11,964 bases of DNA. Origin: CAYVZU01 sp964455935. GTDB lineage: Bacteria > Fibrobacterota > CAYVZU01. Made by a program: the position numbers and the translations under genes. Below are positions 1-6,425 of the stretch, in pieces. The number at the start of each line of letters is the position of its first letter. Position 1 is the first letter of the stretch. The stretch covers positions 1 to 11,964 of the forward strand of contig CAYVZU010000123.1 in NCBI GenBank assembly GCA_964455935.1, written 5' to 3'. The notes beneath the pieces are model-generated. The model saw only the letters and a program-made list of their open reading frames with translations, did not search any database and had not been told where the DNA came from.

Positions 1-1
1 C

Positions 2-256
2 GCCAATGTCGTCGAACACATCTCGCTCGATGCCGCCCTCTGCTACGCCTTGCCGGAACTGCGGCAATACACAGATCGGGAGATAACGCGCAACTTGGCT
101 GGCGTAGTCGGCGACTTCTCCACTGTTCGGCGCATGCTGATCGAACAAGGCCTCATGACCAGGGACGGCGGAGTCTACGATTTTACTGACCTGGGCAAAG
201 CGGCCTGGCGAGTGGAGCACTTCGTTCTTGCCAACTACCTTAAGAAGGTCGGGTAA
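2..256 (+). CDS. 3' end of a DUF2087-like winged-helix protein (partial)
   Basis: The reading frame is open from the left window edge to a TAA stop, so about 84 C-terminal residues are seen and the true start lies outside. A TTG at position 50 could initiate, but the coding pattern continues upstream of it, so I treat the gene as truncated by the window. The visible part carries LRQYTDREI, then a helix with STVRRMLIEQGLM, then TRDGGVYDF. This resembles the DUF2087 pattern (Y-T-E-x-E-V, then D-x-x-T-L-R-R-x-L-x-x-x-G-L, then R-x-x-D-G-x-Y), a small putative nucleic-acid-binding fold found alone or fused to ArsR/MarR-type regulators. A further helix (KAAWRVEHFVLANYL) follows. It lies just left of the transposase remnant and is read towards it. 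Family assignment is by pattern memory only. A transcriptional regulator is the most likely role, but no operator or partner is visible. Confidence 0.5.
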   Translation, partial: ANVVEHISLDAALCYALPELRQYTDREITRNLAGVVGDFSTVRRMLIEQGLMTRDGGVYDFTDLGKAAWRVEHFVLANYLKKVG

Positions 257-282
257 CCCGGCCCTCTTGACATCTAGGACAT

Positions 283-804
283 TTAGGGCCGGACTTTGGC
301 TATTAGGTTTACGTAGGGCTTCTCCTTGGAGATGACCGCCCCTTTTGCAATATTCAGCGTTCCAGTTGGCGTGCTAATTCCCAGGAATCTCCCTATCTCA
401 ACTACGGGGAACCCGTATTCATTCCGGCATAGGTGTGCGAAGACATGCCGCAAAGCCGAAAAGTGCGTGCCCCGGCTATGCGTCAGTAGTCTCTCCTTGG
501 TGATCCCGGCGACTTTACAAAATGCCGTAGAAACAGATTCCAAGGTGACACCCTCCGCACTATAGCGAGTCAATCTGATTCTGTTTTGCTTATCTGTGGC
601 CAGTGCCGACTTCACGAATTCCGGGTCCCCTATTACCCAACATCCCGGGTCAAACATGTTCGCTTTTCCAGCATTGGACATACGAAGGACCTTGATCAGA
701 TCGTCTTCGGCCATACCCACACCCGAGGCTATGAACTCACGGTAATTGCGGATTGCATTTTCGCGTACCCGGCCAAACCGGCGAAGAACAAGCCATGAAT
801 CCAT
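283..804 (-). pseudogene. REP-associated tyrosine transposase, C-terminal fragment
   Basis: This 173-residue frame resembles the C-terminal half of REP-associated (Y1/IS200-like) transposases. It has a start like those seen after the catalytic domain (WLVLRRFG then NYREFIASGVG), the segment CWVIGDPEFVK, and an end resembling the DnaA C-terminal helix-turn-helix (LEVxxA-type helix, TKERLLTHSRGTHFSALRHV, then VEIGRFLGIS). Full-length relatives are about 300 residues or more and begin with a Y1 HUH domain carrying His-x-His and a catalytic Tyr. None of that is present here. Upstream in frame (towards higher coordinates) a TAG stop falls inside the right inverted repeat after only seven extra codons, so no longer version exists. 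The stop codon is TAA at 283-285, just outside the left repeat. The frame itself is intact, so a short DNA-binding protein could still be made, but without catalytic residues it cannot transpose. No clear Shine-Dalgarno precedes the ATG. Confidence 0.7.
286..316 (+). repeat. Left 31-bp inverted repeat of the REP-transposase element
   Basis: It starts GGGCCGGACTTTGG and continues through TATTAGGTTTAC. It is the reverse complement of 816-846 except at three positions (289/843, 300/832 and 313/819). It doubles as coding sequence for the last residues (VNLIAKVRP) of the transposase fragment. Confidence 0.85.
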
Positions 805-815
805 GAACCCGCAAT

Positions 816-846
816 CTATGTAAACCTAATAACCAAAGTCCGTCCC
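816..846 (-). repeat. Right 31-bp inverted repeat of the REP-transposase element
   Basis: On the minus strand it reads GGGACGGACTTTGG and continues through TATTAGGTTTAC, pairing with 286-316. Its outer six bases (841-846) are also the first six bases of the 16-bp tandem duplication at 841-872. In the minus-strand frame of the transposase fragment it contains a stop codon, which bounds the truncated gene. Confidence 0.85.
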
Positions 847-872
847 ACATCCCCCACGTCCCACATCCCCCA
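841..872. repeat. Perfect 16-bp tandem duplication at the element edge
   Basis: Two identical, directly adjacent copies of CGTCCCACATCCCCCA occupy 841-856 and 857-872. The first copy overlaps the outer end of the right inverted repeat. The second copy runs into a small palindrome, CCCCA-AGC-TGGGG, at 868-880. The arrangement could be slippage in a C-rich tract or a trace of the insertion process. Confidence 0.85.
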
Positions 873-948
873 AGCTGGGGTGCGAAGTGGATCCAGCCGT
901 GAAAGGCTTCGGCGGATCGAGGAGGAGACGGCGGCCGGGCGCACAAAG

Positions 949-979
949 AAAAAAGGGCGGGATCACTCCCGCCCTTTTT
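949..979 (-). terminator. Bidirectional intrinsic terminator of the LPP20 operon
   Basis: An 8-bp perfect GC-rich stem (GGGCGGGA at 955-962 with TCCCGCCC at 967-974) closes a four-base loop TCAC. It is flanked by six A residues on the left (949-954) and five T residues on the right (975-979), so it can act in either direction. It lies about 20 bp beyond the stop codon of the minus-strand gene ending at 1001 and should end the three-gene operon. Confidence 0.9.
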
Positions 980-1000
980 CACAGAGACAATTGAAAAAAC

Positions 1001-2281
1001 TCAGCCTTCTTTGATGCCGATGATCAGCAATTTGCGGTTGGTGCTGATCTTCTGCACTTTGATTCCGCTGACCTTCTCCGGCAATTCCTTGCGCAGCTTG
1101 CGCTCGATCTTGCTGGCAGTCGAGTACTCGTCCTTCTTGGCCCAGATGAGGTAATCCATGGTCTTGTCGCTGACCACGTTTTCTTTGTAGTTCTTGCCGC
1201 ACATGTCCTCGATCTGGTCGACCACGGCATCTTGAATTTCGGTCATCTGGTCTTCGTCGAAGTCGCCGGTCAGCTTGAATACCAATTTGTATTGCAGGCC
1301 TTTTTTGAGATCGTCCTGCCAGTACGAACGCAGGCGTTCGAGCACCTTCTCGATCGCGTCGTTCATGGCTTCTTCGATCAGCACTTCGTCGGGCGAGGTC
1401 CGCACTTGGCTGTAACCGGTCTCGGTTCCCAGCAGCCGCGCCGTTGTGGTCTCGTAGGCTTTGCACGAAAGGGACGCCTTGCGGCCCATGCCCGAAGCCT
1501 GCACCTGGCCGGCATAAACGATGTAAACGTCGGAGCCGATAGCCATGGCCAGCTGATAGCCTACGTCTTCTTCGGCGCCCTTAAGGCCGGTCTGCATTTT
1601 GATCTGCTCGCCGAGCTGGTCGGCGGCCTGCGGCACTTTTACGTCATACTTGCGGGCCGTCAGGTAGCTCTCGATCACGGAAGCCGAATGCTTGGCCAAG
1701 GCATTTTTATCAAGCACATCAAGAGGGCTCTGTCCCTTGGGCGCATCCGGAATCACCATGATAAAGGGATTGCCGATGGCCGAAGCCAGATCGGCCTGCG
1801 ACATCATAATGCCCTGCGCGGCCAGATCGTCGGTAAGCAGCTTCTTGTTCACGCGCACCATTTTCGTAATCTTGGTGCCTTTCTTTCCGTCGGGCAGCGT
1901 CGTCTGAAGGGCCGTGATCACGCGATCCGCTTCCCACGAGATGTACTTGTTTACGTTGATGCCCTGAAAAAAACCTTCCTGGATCGATTCGAACTTGGCC
2001 TTTTCTTCGGGTGTCTTGAGCACCGGATCGGTTCCCAAAAACAGTACAAAAAACACCGAGGCCTTGCGCAAGTCCAGGATGGCGTTCTTGTCGGCGTCGT
2101 TTTTGAAGAAGCCGGTTTTGCCGCCCAGACCCGTGGCCTTGATGGTCACCTCGGCCGGGGAATAGCTCTCCACAAATGTGGCTTGATTGCTCAGGGGCAT
2201 ATTGCTGACCGCATCTTTGGCCAGGCCCATCGTGGCGACAAACGCTACCAGCAAGCCCGCCAACACGCACGAAACTTTCAT
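1001..2281 (-). CDS. Exported protein of the LPP20 operon, FlgT/CsgG-like features, unknown function
   Basis: This 426-residue protein has a clear signal peptide (MKVSCVLAGLLVAFVATMGLA, cleavage near residues 21-22) and no lipobox, so it is probably periplasmic or associated with an outer-membrane complex. After the signal, residues 36-82 (TIKATGLGG followed by DADKNAILDLRKASVFFVLF) resemble the opening helix-strand of FlgT, LPP20 and DUF6175-type envelope proteins. Residues 170-260 (NPFIMVIPDAP, then an amphipathic helix, then ESYLTARKYDV and LAMAIGSDVYIVYAG) look like an alpha/beta domain of the kind seen in CsgG/FlgT-like proteins. Residues 330-426 form a further alpha/beta segment without a match that I recognise. 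A good Shine-Dalgarno (GGGAGG) sits five bases before the ATG. It is the last gene of the operon, 69 bp after the barrel protein gene. DUF6175 membership is a tentative guess and no enzymatic motif is visible. Confidence 0.65.
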   Translation of the reverse strand: MKVSCVLAGLLVAFVATMGLAKDAVSNMPLSNQATFVESYSPAEVTIKATGLGGKTGFFKNDADKNAILDLRKASVFFVLFLGTDPVLKTPEEKAKFESIQEGFFQGINVNKYISWEADRVITALQTTLPDGKKGTKITKMVRVNKKLLTDDLAAQGIMMSQADLASAIGNPFIMVIPDAPKGQSPLDVLDKNALAKHSASVIESYLTARKYDVKVPQAADQLGEQIKMQTGLKGAEEDVGYQLAMAIGSDVYIVYAGQVQASGMGRKASLSCKAYETTTARLLGTETGYSQVRTSPDEVLIEEAMNDAIEKVLERLRSYWQDDLKKGLQYKLVFKLTGDFDEDQMTEIQDAVVDQIEDMCGKNYKENVVSDKTMDYLIWAKKDEYSTASKIERKLRKELPEKVSGIKVQKISTNRKLLIIGIKEG

Positions 2282-2301
2282 GAAACCTCCCGCTTAAGAG
2301 T

Positions 2302-2322
2302 GGGCCCGCTTTGCGCAGGCCC
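2302..2322 (-). other. Intergenic hairpin between the two large operon genes
   Basis: GGGCCCGC (2302-2309) pairs with GCAGGCCC (2315-2322), giving seven of eight pairs with a five-base loop. On the minus strand it precedes the Shine-Dalgarno of the 426-residue protein gene and is not followed by a U-tract, so it is unlikely to terminate. It may be an RNA processing or stability element within the operon message. Confidence 0.4.
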
Positions 2323-2350
2323 TTGTAATTCTACTTTAATGTCCAGCCGG

Positions 2351-4129
2351 CTACCAACCCATGCTGCCCCGCAGCATCTCCCAGGGACTAAAGGGAAGCG
2401 ACGCCGGGGAATAGGTCAGGCCCGCGCGAAGACTAAGACCACTATGATTGAGCGGTGCCTCGAACGAGCCGCTGGCAAGATTTAGGGACTCGCCATCCAG
2501 CAAATATTCCCATTCCGTACTCTCCCCGTTCATCTGAAACAGGGCACCCAAATTAAGATTGAGGCTGGCTGTCAGCGCGTATTCCGCTTTGAGGCCCGCG
2601 CCAAAACCAAGAGTATTGTTGGCAAGGGCATAGTCATAGTTTGACCCCAACAGGCTAAGCACGCTGGCCAACTCGAAAGTGCATTGTTGAATGATCAGCG
2701 CGGCCTCGGCATCAAGACCAAGTCGGCCGAAGTAGAAACGCTTCATCAAAGGCACTTCAAAACTCTGGAATGAAACGCCCTCTATCCTCGTACTCCAGCT
2801 ATCGAAGTAGCCCGTTGCCGAGCCCCCGCCCAGCCCCCAGCCAAATCCAAGGTAGAGCTGATTGATTTTCAGCAGGCGGCCAATGTTGTACATGGCCAGC
2901 AACTCAAAACCGCTCCCCATGCCTACTTCCAGCGAATCGCCGTAGACATCGGTATAAAGGCCATCCGTGCTGACCGGAAACGATTTATATCCCAGATGCA
3001 CGTCGATCCCCAGCCGCGGATACTCCATCATGACCGCGCCGATTCCGGGCGTGCCGGCAATGATCTGGGCCTTGCTCTTGTATCCTTCCTTGCTGCTGGA
3101 ATCGCCCACCAGCTTCACGATGGTCCAGCCGGTTGCCTCCTGTTTCACCGAACCGTCGGCCGCTTCGGTCAGGACCATGATCCGGTACTTGTCATCCAGG
3201 CGCAGACCTTCGTTTTTGCCCAGATCAAAACCCACGTTGCTGCCGGCCACTTCCAAGACCTGTCCGGCAAGCTTGAACTCGGGCATTGATTGCGTCGCCA
3301 CAACCAGGTTCTTCACGCCGCTTTTAACCATGCTGCGGAACGCAAACTGCTCCGGGGTCACGCTCTCGCCGTCCATGGTGTAGTTGCTGAAGTGGCCGGT
3401 TTTTACCTTGGCCAATCCCATGGTCCGGGTCATCTTTTTCACCCGCATTGTGACTTTGGGCTGGTCTCCCTTTACCGACAGGGAATACCACAGAATGCCG
3501 CACTGGGCCGTGCACTTCCATGACTCCTGCTTGTTTTTATCTTGCGACTTAACCAGAGAGAAATCGGCGATCACGGGCAGATACAAATAGGCCGAGTTCA
3601 TGATCGTCTCGAGCTGTTCGCCCGTAACGCCTAGCTCCTTGGCCTTGTCCGTAATAAACGAATTCTTTTGCTGGTCCGTAAGCAGGTTGGCCGCGCGCAT
3701 TTCACGCTCAGCCTCAAGGATCTTTGTGATCTGCGGCACAAGTTGCTCTTCCATCAGCTTGGCCACATCATCAATTGTCAGTTTCTCTTTGGCGTTGGCG
3801 GCATCCACAAAGCTGCGCACGAGGGTATCGGGAAGCGGGTTGTAGTCGAATCGCTTCATCGAGATGCCCTGTTGAGCCTTATTGAGCATGTAGCCGACCA
3901 TCTCGGAAGGCATGCCGCGCGTGGAAGCATCCAAAAGCCAGAGCGCGTTGACAAACGACACGGATTTGCGCTCGTATTTTCCGGCTTCCTGATTCTGGTC
4001 CGCGGCCGGTTCCTGAGCAACGGCTTCGGTGCCCGGCGCCGCCGTTCCTTCGGTGGAGTTCTCATCCTGGGCTGCGGCTGTTCCAAAGACGAGGCAGCCC
4101 GCCATCAACAACAAATGGAATATTTTCAT
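2351..4129 (-). CDS. Exported protein with FlgT-like segment and C-terminal outer-membrane barrel-like region
   Basis: This 592-residue protein starts with a signal peptide (cleavage near TAAA-QD, residues 20-21). A Pro/Ala/Glu/Thr-rich linker covers about 22-50, and a mainly helical region covers about 55-180. Residues 186-290 contain a two-Cys segment (CTAQC at 206-210) and alternating strands. Residues 286-345 (FKLAGQVLEVAGSNVGFDLG, NEGLRLDDKYRIMV, then GWTIVKLVGD) strongly recall the FlgT C-terminal type of fold, with glycine-turn strands and a G-x-x-x-D-x-x-x-V pattern. From about 370 to 575 there are regularly spaced amphipathic strands (GIDVHLGYKSF, LYLGFGWGLGGG, LGFGAGLKAEYAL, LSLRAGLTYSP), and the last residue is Trp, as expected for an outer-membrane barrel. 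The gene starts 17 bp after the LPP20 stop, so the two are co-transcribed; its Shine-Dalgarno is only moderate. I infer an outer-membrane component working with the lipoprotein and the 426-residue protein. I do not recognise the whole protein as a named family. Confidence 0.7.
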   Translation of the reverse strand: MKIFHLLLMAGCLVFGTAAAQDENSTEGTAAPGTEAVAQEPAADQNQEAGKYERKSVSFVNALWLLDASTRGMPSEMVGYMLNKAQQGISMKRFDYNPLPDTLVRSFVDAANAKEKLTIDDVAKLMEEQLVPQITKILEAEREMRAANLLTDQQKNSFITDKAKELGVTGEQLETIMNSAYLYLPVIADFSLVKSQDKNKQESWKCTAQCGILWYSLSVKGDQPKVTMRVKKMTRTMGLAKVKTGHFSNYTMDGESVTPEQFAFRSMVKSGVKNLVVATQSMPEFKLAGQVLEVAGSNVGFDLGKNEGLRLDDKYRIMVLTEAADGSVKQEATGWTIVKLVGDSSSKEGYKSKAQIIAGTPGIGAVMMEYPRLGIDVHLGYKSFPVSTDGLYTDVYGDSLEVGMGSGFELLAMYNIGRLLKINQLYLGFGWGLGGGSATGYFDSWSTRIEGVSFQSFEVPLMKRFYFGRLGLDAEAALIIQQCTFELASVLSLLGSNYDYALANNTLGFGAGLKAEYALTASLNLNLGALFQMNGESTEWEYLLDGESLNLASGSFEAPLNHSGLSLRAGLTYSPASLPFSPWEMLRGSMGW

Positions 4130-4146
4130 TGGCGCCCTGCCTTTTC

Positions 4147-4695
4147 TTAGTTGCCGTTGAGTTTCGCGATTTCCTTATCGAGGTCCTCAAAGCCCTTCTT
4201 GGCCTGAATCTCGTTGTAAAGCGCTTCGCGGCGTTTCAACTCGGCATTGATCTTGTCTTTCAGAAAGGAGCGGCTTGCATCGTCGATGGGCCAGACCGCC
4301 AAAGACCAGACATTACCATCGATGATTTCGCGCTTCTCGATCGTACATCCTTCCAGCTCAACATCCGTGATGGTCTTGGTGATGGATTGCGTGAACTCGG
4401 TCGCTTCGGCCATTTCACCCACCCCGGCTTCGCTCATGAAATCCTTCATCAGATTCTGGACCTTCTGGGAAAGGGCTTGGGCAATTTCTTTCTTGGCGCG
4501 GGTTTCGGAAATTTCCTTGGCCAGTTGCAGACTCTGCTTCTGGGCCGATCCAATGCCGTAAAGTTTGTCAGCGGCTTTGGGAGGATTTAAAAACCACTCG
4601 GGCGCGTTGCCCTTGGAAATTTCTTTGGACCCGCCGCAACCTCCGACGCACACAACAAAGGCCGCTGACACCGCAAACGCCAACATCTTCTTCAT
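4147..4695 (-). CDS. LPP20-family lipoprotein
   Basis: This 182-residue protein is first in the minus-strand operon. A longer in-frame version starts at 4938, but I choose the ATG at 4695. It is preceded by AGGAGG with good spacing and begins a lipoprotein signal (MKKMLAFAVSAAFVVCVGGC) with a V-G-G-C lipobox and Cys20 as the predicted lipidated residue. The mature part matches the LPP20 pattern: PEWFLNPP at 32-39, YGIGSA at 46-51, then a long helix with ISETRAKKEIAQALS, then two strand regions (LEGCTIEKREIIDGNVWSL) and a charged C-terminal helix that may form a coiled coil (140-180). LPP20 proteins are outer-membrane lipoproteins, first known as a Helicobacter antigen, and are often encoded beside FlgT-like partners. 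That matches the next two genes here. No aspartate at +2, so retention in the inner membrane is not predicted by that rule. Confidence 0.85.
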   Translation of the reverse strand: MKKMLAFAVSAAFVVCVGGCGGSKEISKGNAPEWFLNPPKAADKLYGIGSAQKQSLQLAKEISETRAKKEIAQALSQKVQNLMKDFMSEAGVGEMAEATEFTQSITKTITDVELEGCTIEKREIIDGNVWSLAVWPIDDASRSFLKDKINAELKRREALYNEIQAKKGFEDLDKEIAKLNGN

Positions 4696-4888
4696 AGAAC
4701 CTCCTCTTGGGGTAATGGTATGGGAAACTCGTTCCGGATTGGATAACTGGGTTTGAGATCTACGAGAGACTCGCATAGGAAACAACCCGGCGGATTGATT
4801 TCTCATTCCTGCTCTGACTCTCCCCGGCGCTCCCACGCTCTTCTTCCGCTGATATCTCGGGTTCACTACGGAAGGCCGGTGTCGGACT

Positions 4889-4917
4889 AAAGTAACTATA
4901 TAGAATTTCAAAATCAA
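4889..4917 (-). promoter_or_regulatory. Candidate promoter of the LPP20 operon
   Basis: On the minus strand TTGATT (4917-4912) is followed after 17 bp by TACTTT (4894-4889), in an AT-rich island within otherwise GC-rich DNA. It would give a 5' leader of roughly 180-190 nt before the ATG at 4695. The -10 match is only moderate, so this is a plausible rather than a firm call. Confidence 0.4.
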
Positions 4918-4988
4918 GCGCGCGGATCCGTATGTCAATTTCGAAACCGCTGGATGGTGCCCGCCTGGACATCAACGCAGGCTTCGGT

Positions 4989-5017
4989 TGAATTCTGCAC
5001 ATTCGTGCAGATATTTT
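4989..5017 (+). promoter_or_regulatory. Candidate promoter with an operator-like dyad in the spacer
   Basis: TTGAAT (4989-4994) and TATTTT (5012-5017) are separated by 17 bp. Each matches the sigma-70 consensus at four of six positions. Nearly the whole spacer is a perfect dyad, TCTGCAC-ATTC-GTGCAGA (4994-5011), an ideal position for a repressor or activator. Because the dyad is followed by ATATTTTTATTT it could instead be a weak terminator or attenuator hairpin. It drives towards the small membrane protein gene and ispE. Confidence 0.4.
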
Positions 5018-5086
5018 TATTTGCCGCGAACTCGAACCGGGACTCGAACAGGCGCCGGCCCCAAGGGGACGCGACCGGAAGGAAAA

Positions 5087-5473
5087 ATGAAGGGAAGGGA
5101 ACGGTGGACCACGGCAACAATTTCTTTGACCGGCGTTGCGCGGGGACCGGAGAAGATCATTGCGCTAATCTTGCTGTTTGTCCTGACTTCCTTTTCAAAA
5201 CCGATCTTGGCCCAGAGCGGCGATCTCTGGTTTGGGACCGACAAGTTGAAACACTTCCTGGCCGCGGCCGTATTCACAGCCGCCAGCCGGCACCATCTTG
5301 AACAGTCGGCCAAATTATCGGAAAAGTCCGCCGGATGGACAGCGATCTCGCTCACATTCAGCCTAAGCGTGGCCAAAGAGGCGCGGGATGGCTGGACAGG
5401 CAAGGGAAATGCCAGCTTCAAGGATCTTGTCGCAGACGGCCTGGGCATGGGAATCGGGATTCTGTTGCCCTGA
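5087..5473 (+). CDS. Small DUF2279/VanZ-like membrane protein
   Basis: This 128-residue protein is predicted from the ATG at 5087, chosen because GGAAGGA lies just upstream; a longer in-frame start at 4988 would place codons inside the putative promoter. One hydrophobic segment (IIALILLFVLTSF, about 24-36) followed by KPILAQ-S may be a signal or anchor. The rest fits the DUF2279 (YfiM-like) and VanZ-like pattern: GTDKLKHF at 50-57, a helix with small residues, VAKEARDGW at 95-103, SFKDLVADGLG at 110-120, then a glycine-rich hydrophobic end. The conserved D-K-x-x-H-F, K-E-x-x-D and D-x-x-x-D residues are all present. These proteins are membrane or envelope proteins of unclear function. The stop is 16 bp before the ispE start, so the two genes are probably co-transcribed. 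Confidence 0.6.
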   Translation: MKGRERWTTATISLTGVARGPEKIIALILLFVLTSFSKPILAQSGDLWFGTDKLKHFLAAAVFTAASRHHLEQSAKLSEKSAGWTAISLTFSLSVAKEARDGWTGKGNASFKDLVADGLGMGIGILLP

Positions 5474-5489
5474 AATAGTGCAGGATGCT

Positions 5490-6401
5490 ATGAATGGTTA
5501 CCCTCAACAAATCAAGCCGGGCCCGGACGAGGAATGTGTTGTGGCCCTCTCGCCGGCGAAGATCAACCCGTTCCTTCGCGTATTGGACCGGCGAAGCGAC
5601 GGGTACCACAACATCGAAGCCGTTTTCCTCGCCATCAATTTCTTCGACGAACTGCATTTCTATCCATCCGATACGTTGGAGCTTACGATCGAAGGAACTC
5701 CGGCGCCGCCCGCCGGCAAAGAAAATCTCGTCATCCGCGCGGCCGAGCTCCTGCTTCGGGAAGCAAATAAGACCGCGGGAATTCGCATCCATTTGCAAAA
5801 AAAAATCCCAATGGGCGCGGGCCTGGGTGGAGGAAGCAGCAACGCCGCCACCGCCCTGATGGTGCTGAATCGTCTTTGGGACCTTGGATTCTCGATTGAA
5901 CAACTGGTTCAGATTGGGCTTTCGGTTGGGTCCGACGTGCCCTTTTTCTTGCGATCCTGGACGGCGGCAATCGGAGAGGGCCGCGGCGAAAAGCTTCGCG
6001 AACTGCCTGATTTTTGCGAAAAAATGCTTGTTTTGGTCCATATGCAAGTGCATGTGTCCACCCGTTGGGCCTATGAGGAGATTACGAAGCTGTTGACTGG
6101 TTCCCGCCAAAACGTTAATTTAGACAGACTGTACCAAAACTACCTGCAGGGTCGGATCCCCCTTACCCAGTTGCTTCACAACGACTTTGAGGAGGTGGTT
6201 TTTGCTCATCATCCTGAATTGGCGGGCATCAAACAGCAACTGATGGATGCGGGCGCCGAGGGAGCCGTTATGACGGGAAGTGGTTCCACCATTGTCGGAT
6301 TCTTCAGTAATTCCAACGGGGTTCGTGACCGGATCCTCACTCAGGGCCTGTCCACCGCCGTTTTTACCAGCCCCCTTCGCAATCCACCCCGATGCTTCTG
6401 A
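5490..6401 (+). CDS. ispE: 4-diphosphocytidyl-2-C-methyl-D-erythritol kinase
   Basis: IspE phosphorylates the 2-hydroxyl of 4-diphosphocytidyl-2-C-methyl-D-erythritol with ATP in the cytosolic MEP pathway to isopentenyl diphosphate. The start is taken at the ATG at 5490 (303 residues), preceded by CAGGAT. A longer frame from 5388 would overlap the preceding gene. GHMP-kinase signatures are complete: SPAKINPFLRV at 21-31 (Lys24), DGYHNIE, the ATP loop PMGAGLGGGSSNAATAL at 107-123, GSDVPFF at 147-153 with the probable catalytic Asp149 and GEGRGE after it, and the C-terminal MTGSGSTIVGFF at 261-272. Length is typical (about 280-310). It follows the small membrane protein gene by 16 bp and precedes spoVG by 24 bp, so it belongs to the plus-strand operon. 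Confidence 0.95.
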   Translation: MNGYPQQIKPGPDEECVVALSPAKINPFLRVLDRRSDGYHNIEAVFLAINFFDELHFYPSDTLELTIEGTPAPPAGKENLVIRAAELLLREANKTAGIRIHLQKKIPMGAGLGGGSSNAATALMVLNRLWDLGFSIEQLVQIGLSVGSDVPFFLRSWTAAIGEGRGEKLRELPDFCEKMLVLVHMQVHVSTRWAYEEITKLLTGSRQNVNLDRLYQNYLQGRIPLTQLLHNDFEEVVFAHHPELAGIKQQLMDAGAEGAVMTGSGSTIVGFFSNSNGVRDRILTQGLSTAVFTSPLRNPPRCF

Positions 6402-6425
6402 ACTTCGACCCGAGGAGGAACAGCT

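Larger units (their letters stand above)
286..846 (-). mobile_element. Deletion derivative of a REP-transposase element with 31-bp inverted ends
   Basis: A 561-bp unit is bounded by two 31-bp inverted repeats (286-316 and 816-846) that match at 28 of 31 positions. It carries only the C-terminal part of a REP-associated tyrosine transposase on the minus strand. The last ten or so codons of that gene lie inside the left repeat. The right repeat is only 11 nt from the first ATG of the fragment, so essentially everything encoding the N-terminal Y1 transposase domain has been removed. The unit looks like an internally deleted, non-autonomous element. Its right edge runs into a 16-bp tandem duplication. 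IS200-type elements normally lack terminal inverted repeats, but the REP sequences flanking REP transposases do occur in inverted pairs, which fits this arrangement. Whether the unit moves as a whole is inference. Confidence 0.6.
4696..5086. other. Divergent intergenic region between the envelope operon and the ispE operon
   Basis: This 391-bp stretch has no convincing gene; an in-frame upward extension of the LPP20 gene to 4938 lacks protein-like character. It holds the candidate minus-strand promoter, the candidate plus-strand promoter with a dyad in its spacer, and the two leaders. In the minus-strand leader, GGGTT and AACCC (around 4753-4795) enclose a small hairpin (CGAG-TCT-CTCG). No riboswitch that I recognise is present in either leader. 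Confidence 0.6.

Noticed and set aside
1232..2485. Long 417-codon plus-strand frame opposite the 426-residue exported protein gene
   Set aside because: It is antisense to a gene with a signal peptide, Shine-Dalgarno and operon context, and its protein lacks recognisable features, so it reflects codon bias of the opposite strand.
4696..4938. 81-codon upstream extension of the LPP20 gene
   Set aside because: The extension would bury the lipoprotein signal peptide, overlap the leader and reach beyond the candidate promoter, and the internal ATG at 4695 has a strong Shine-Dalgarno.
5388..5489. 34-codon upstream extension of ispE
   Set aside because: It overlaps the end of the membrane protein gene, has no ribosome-binding site, and the family N-terminus fits the ATG at 5490.
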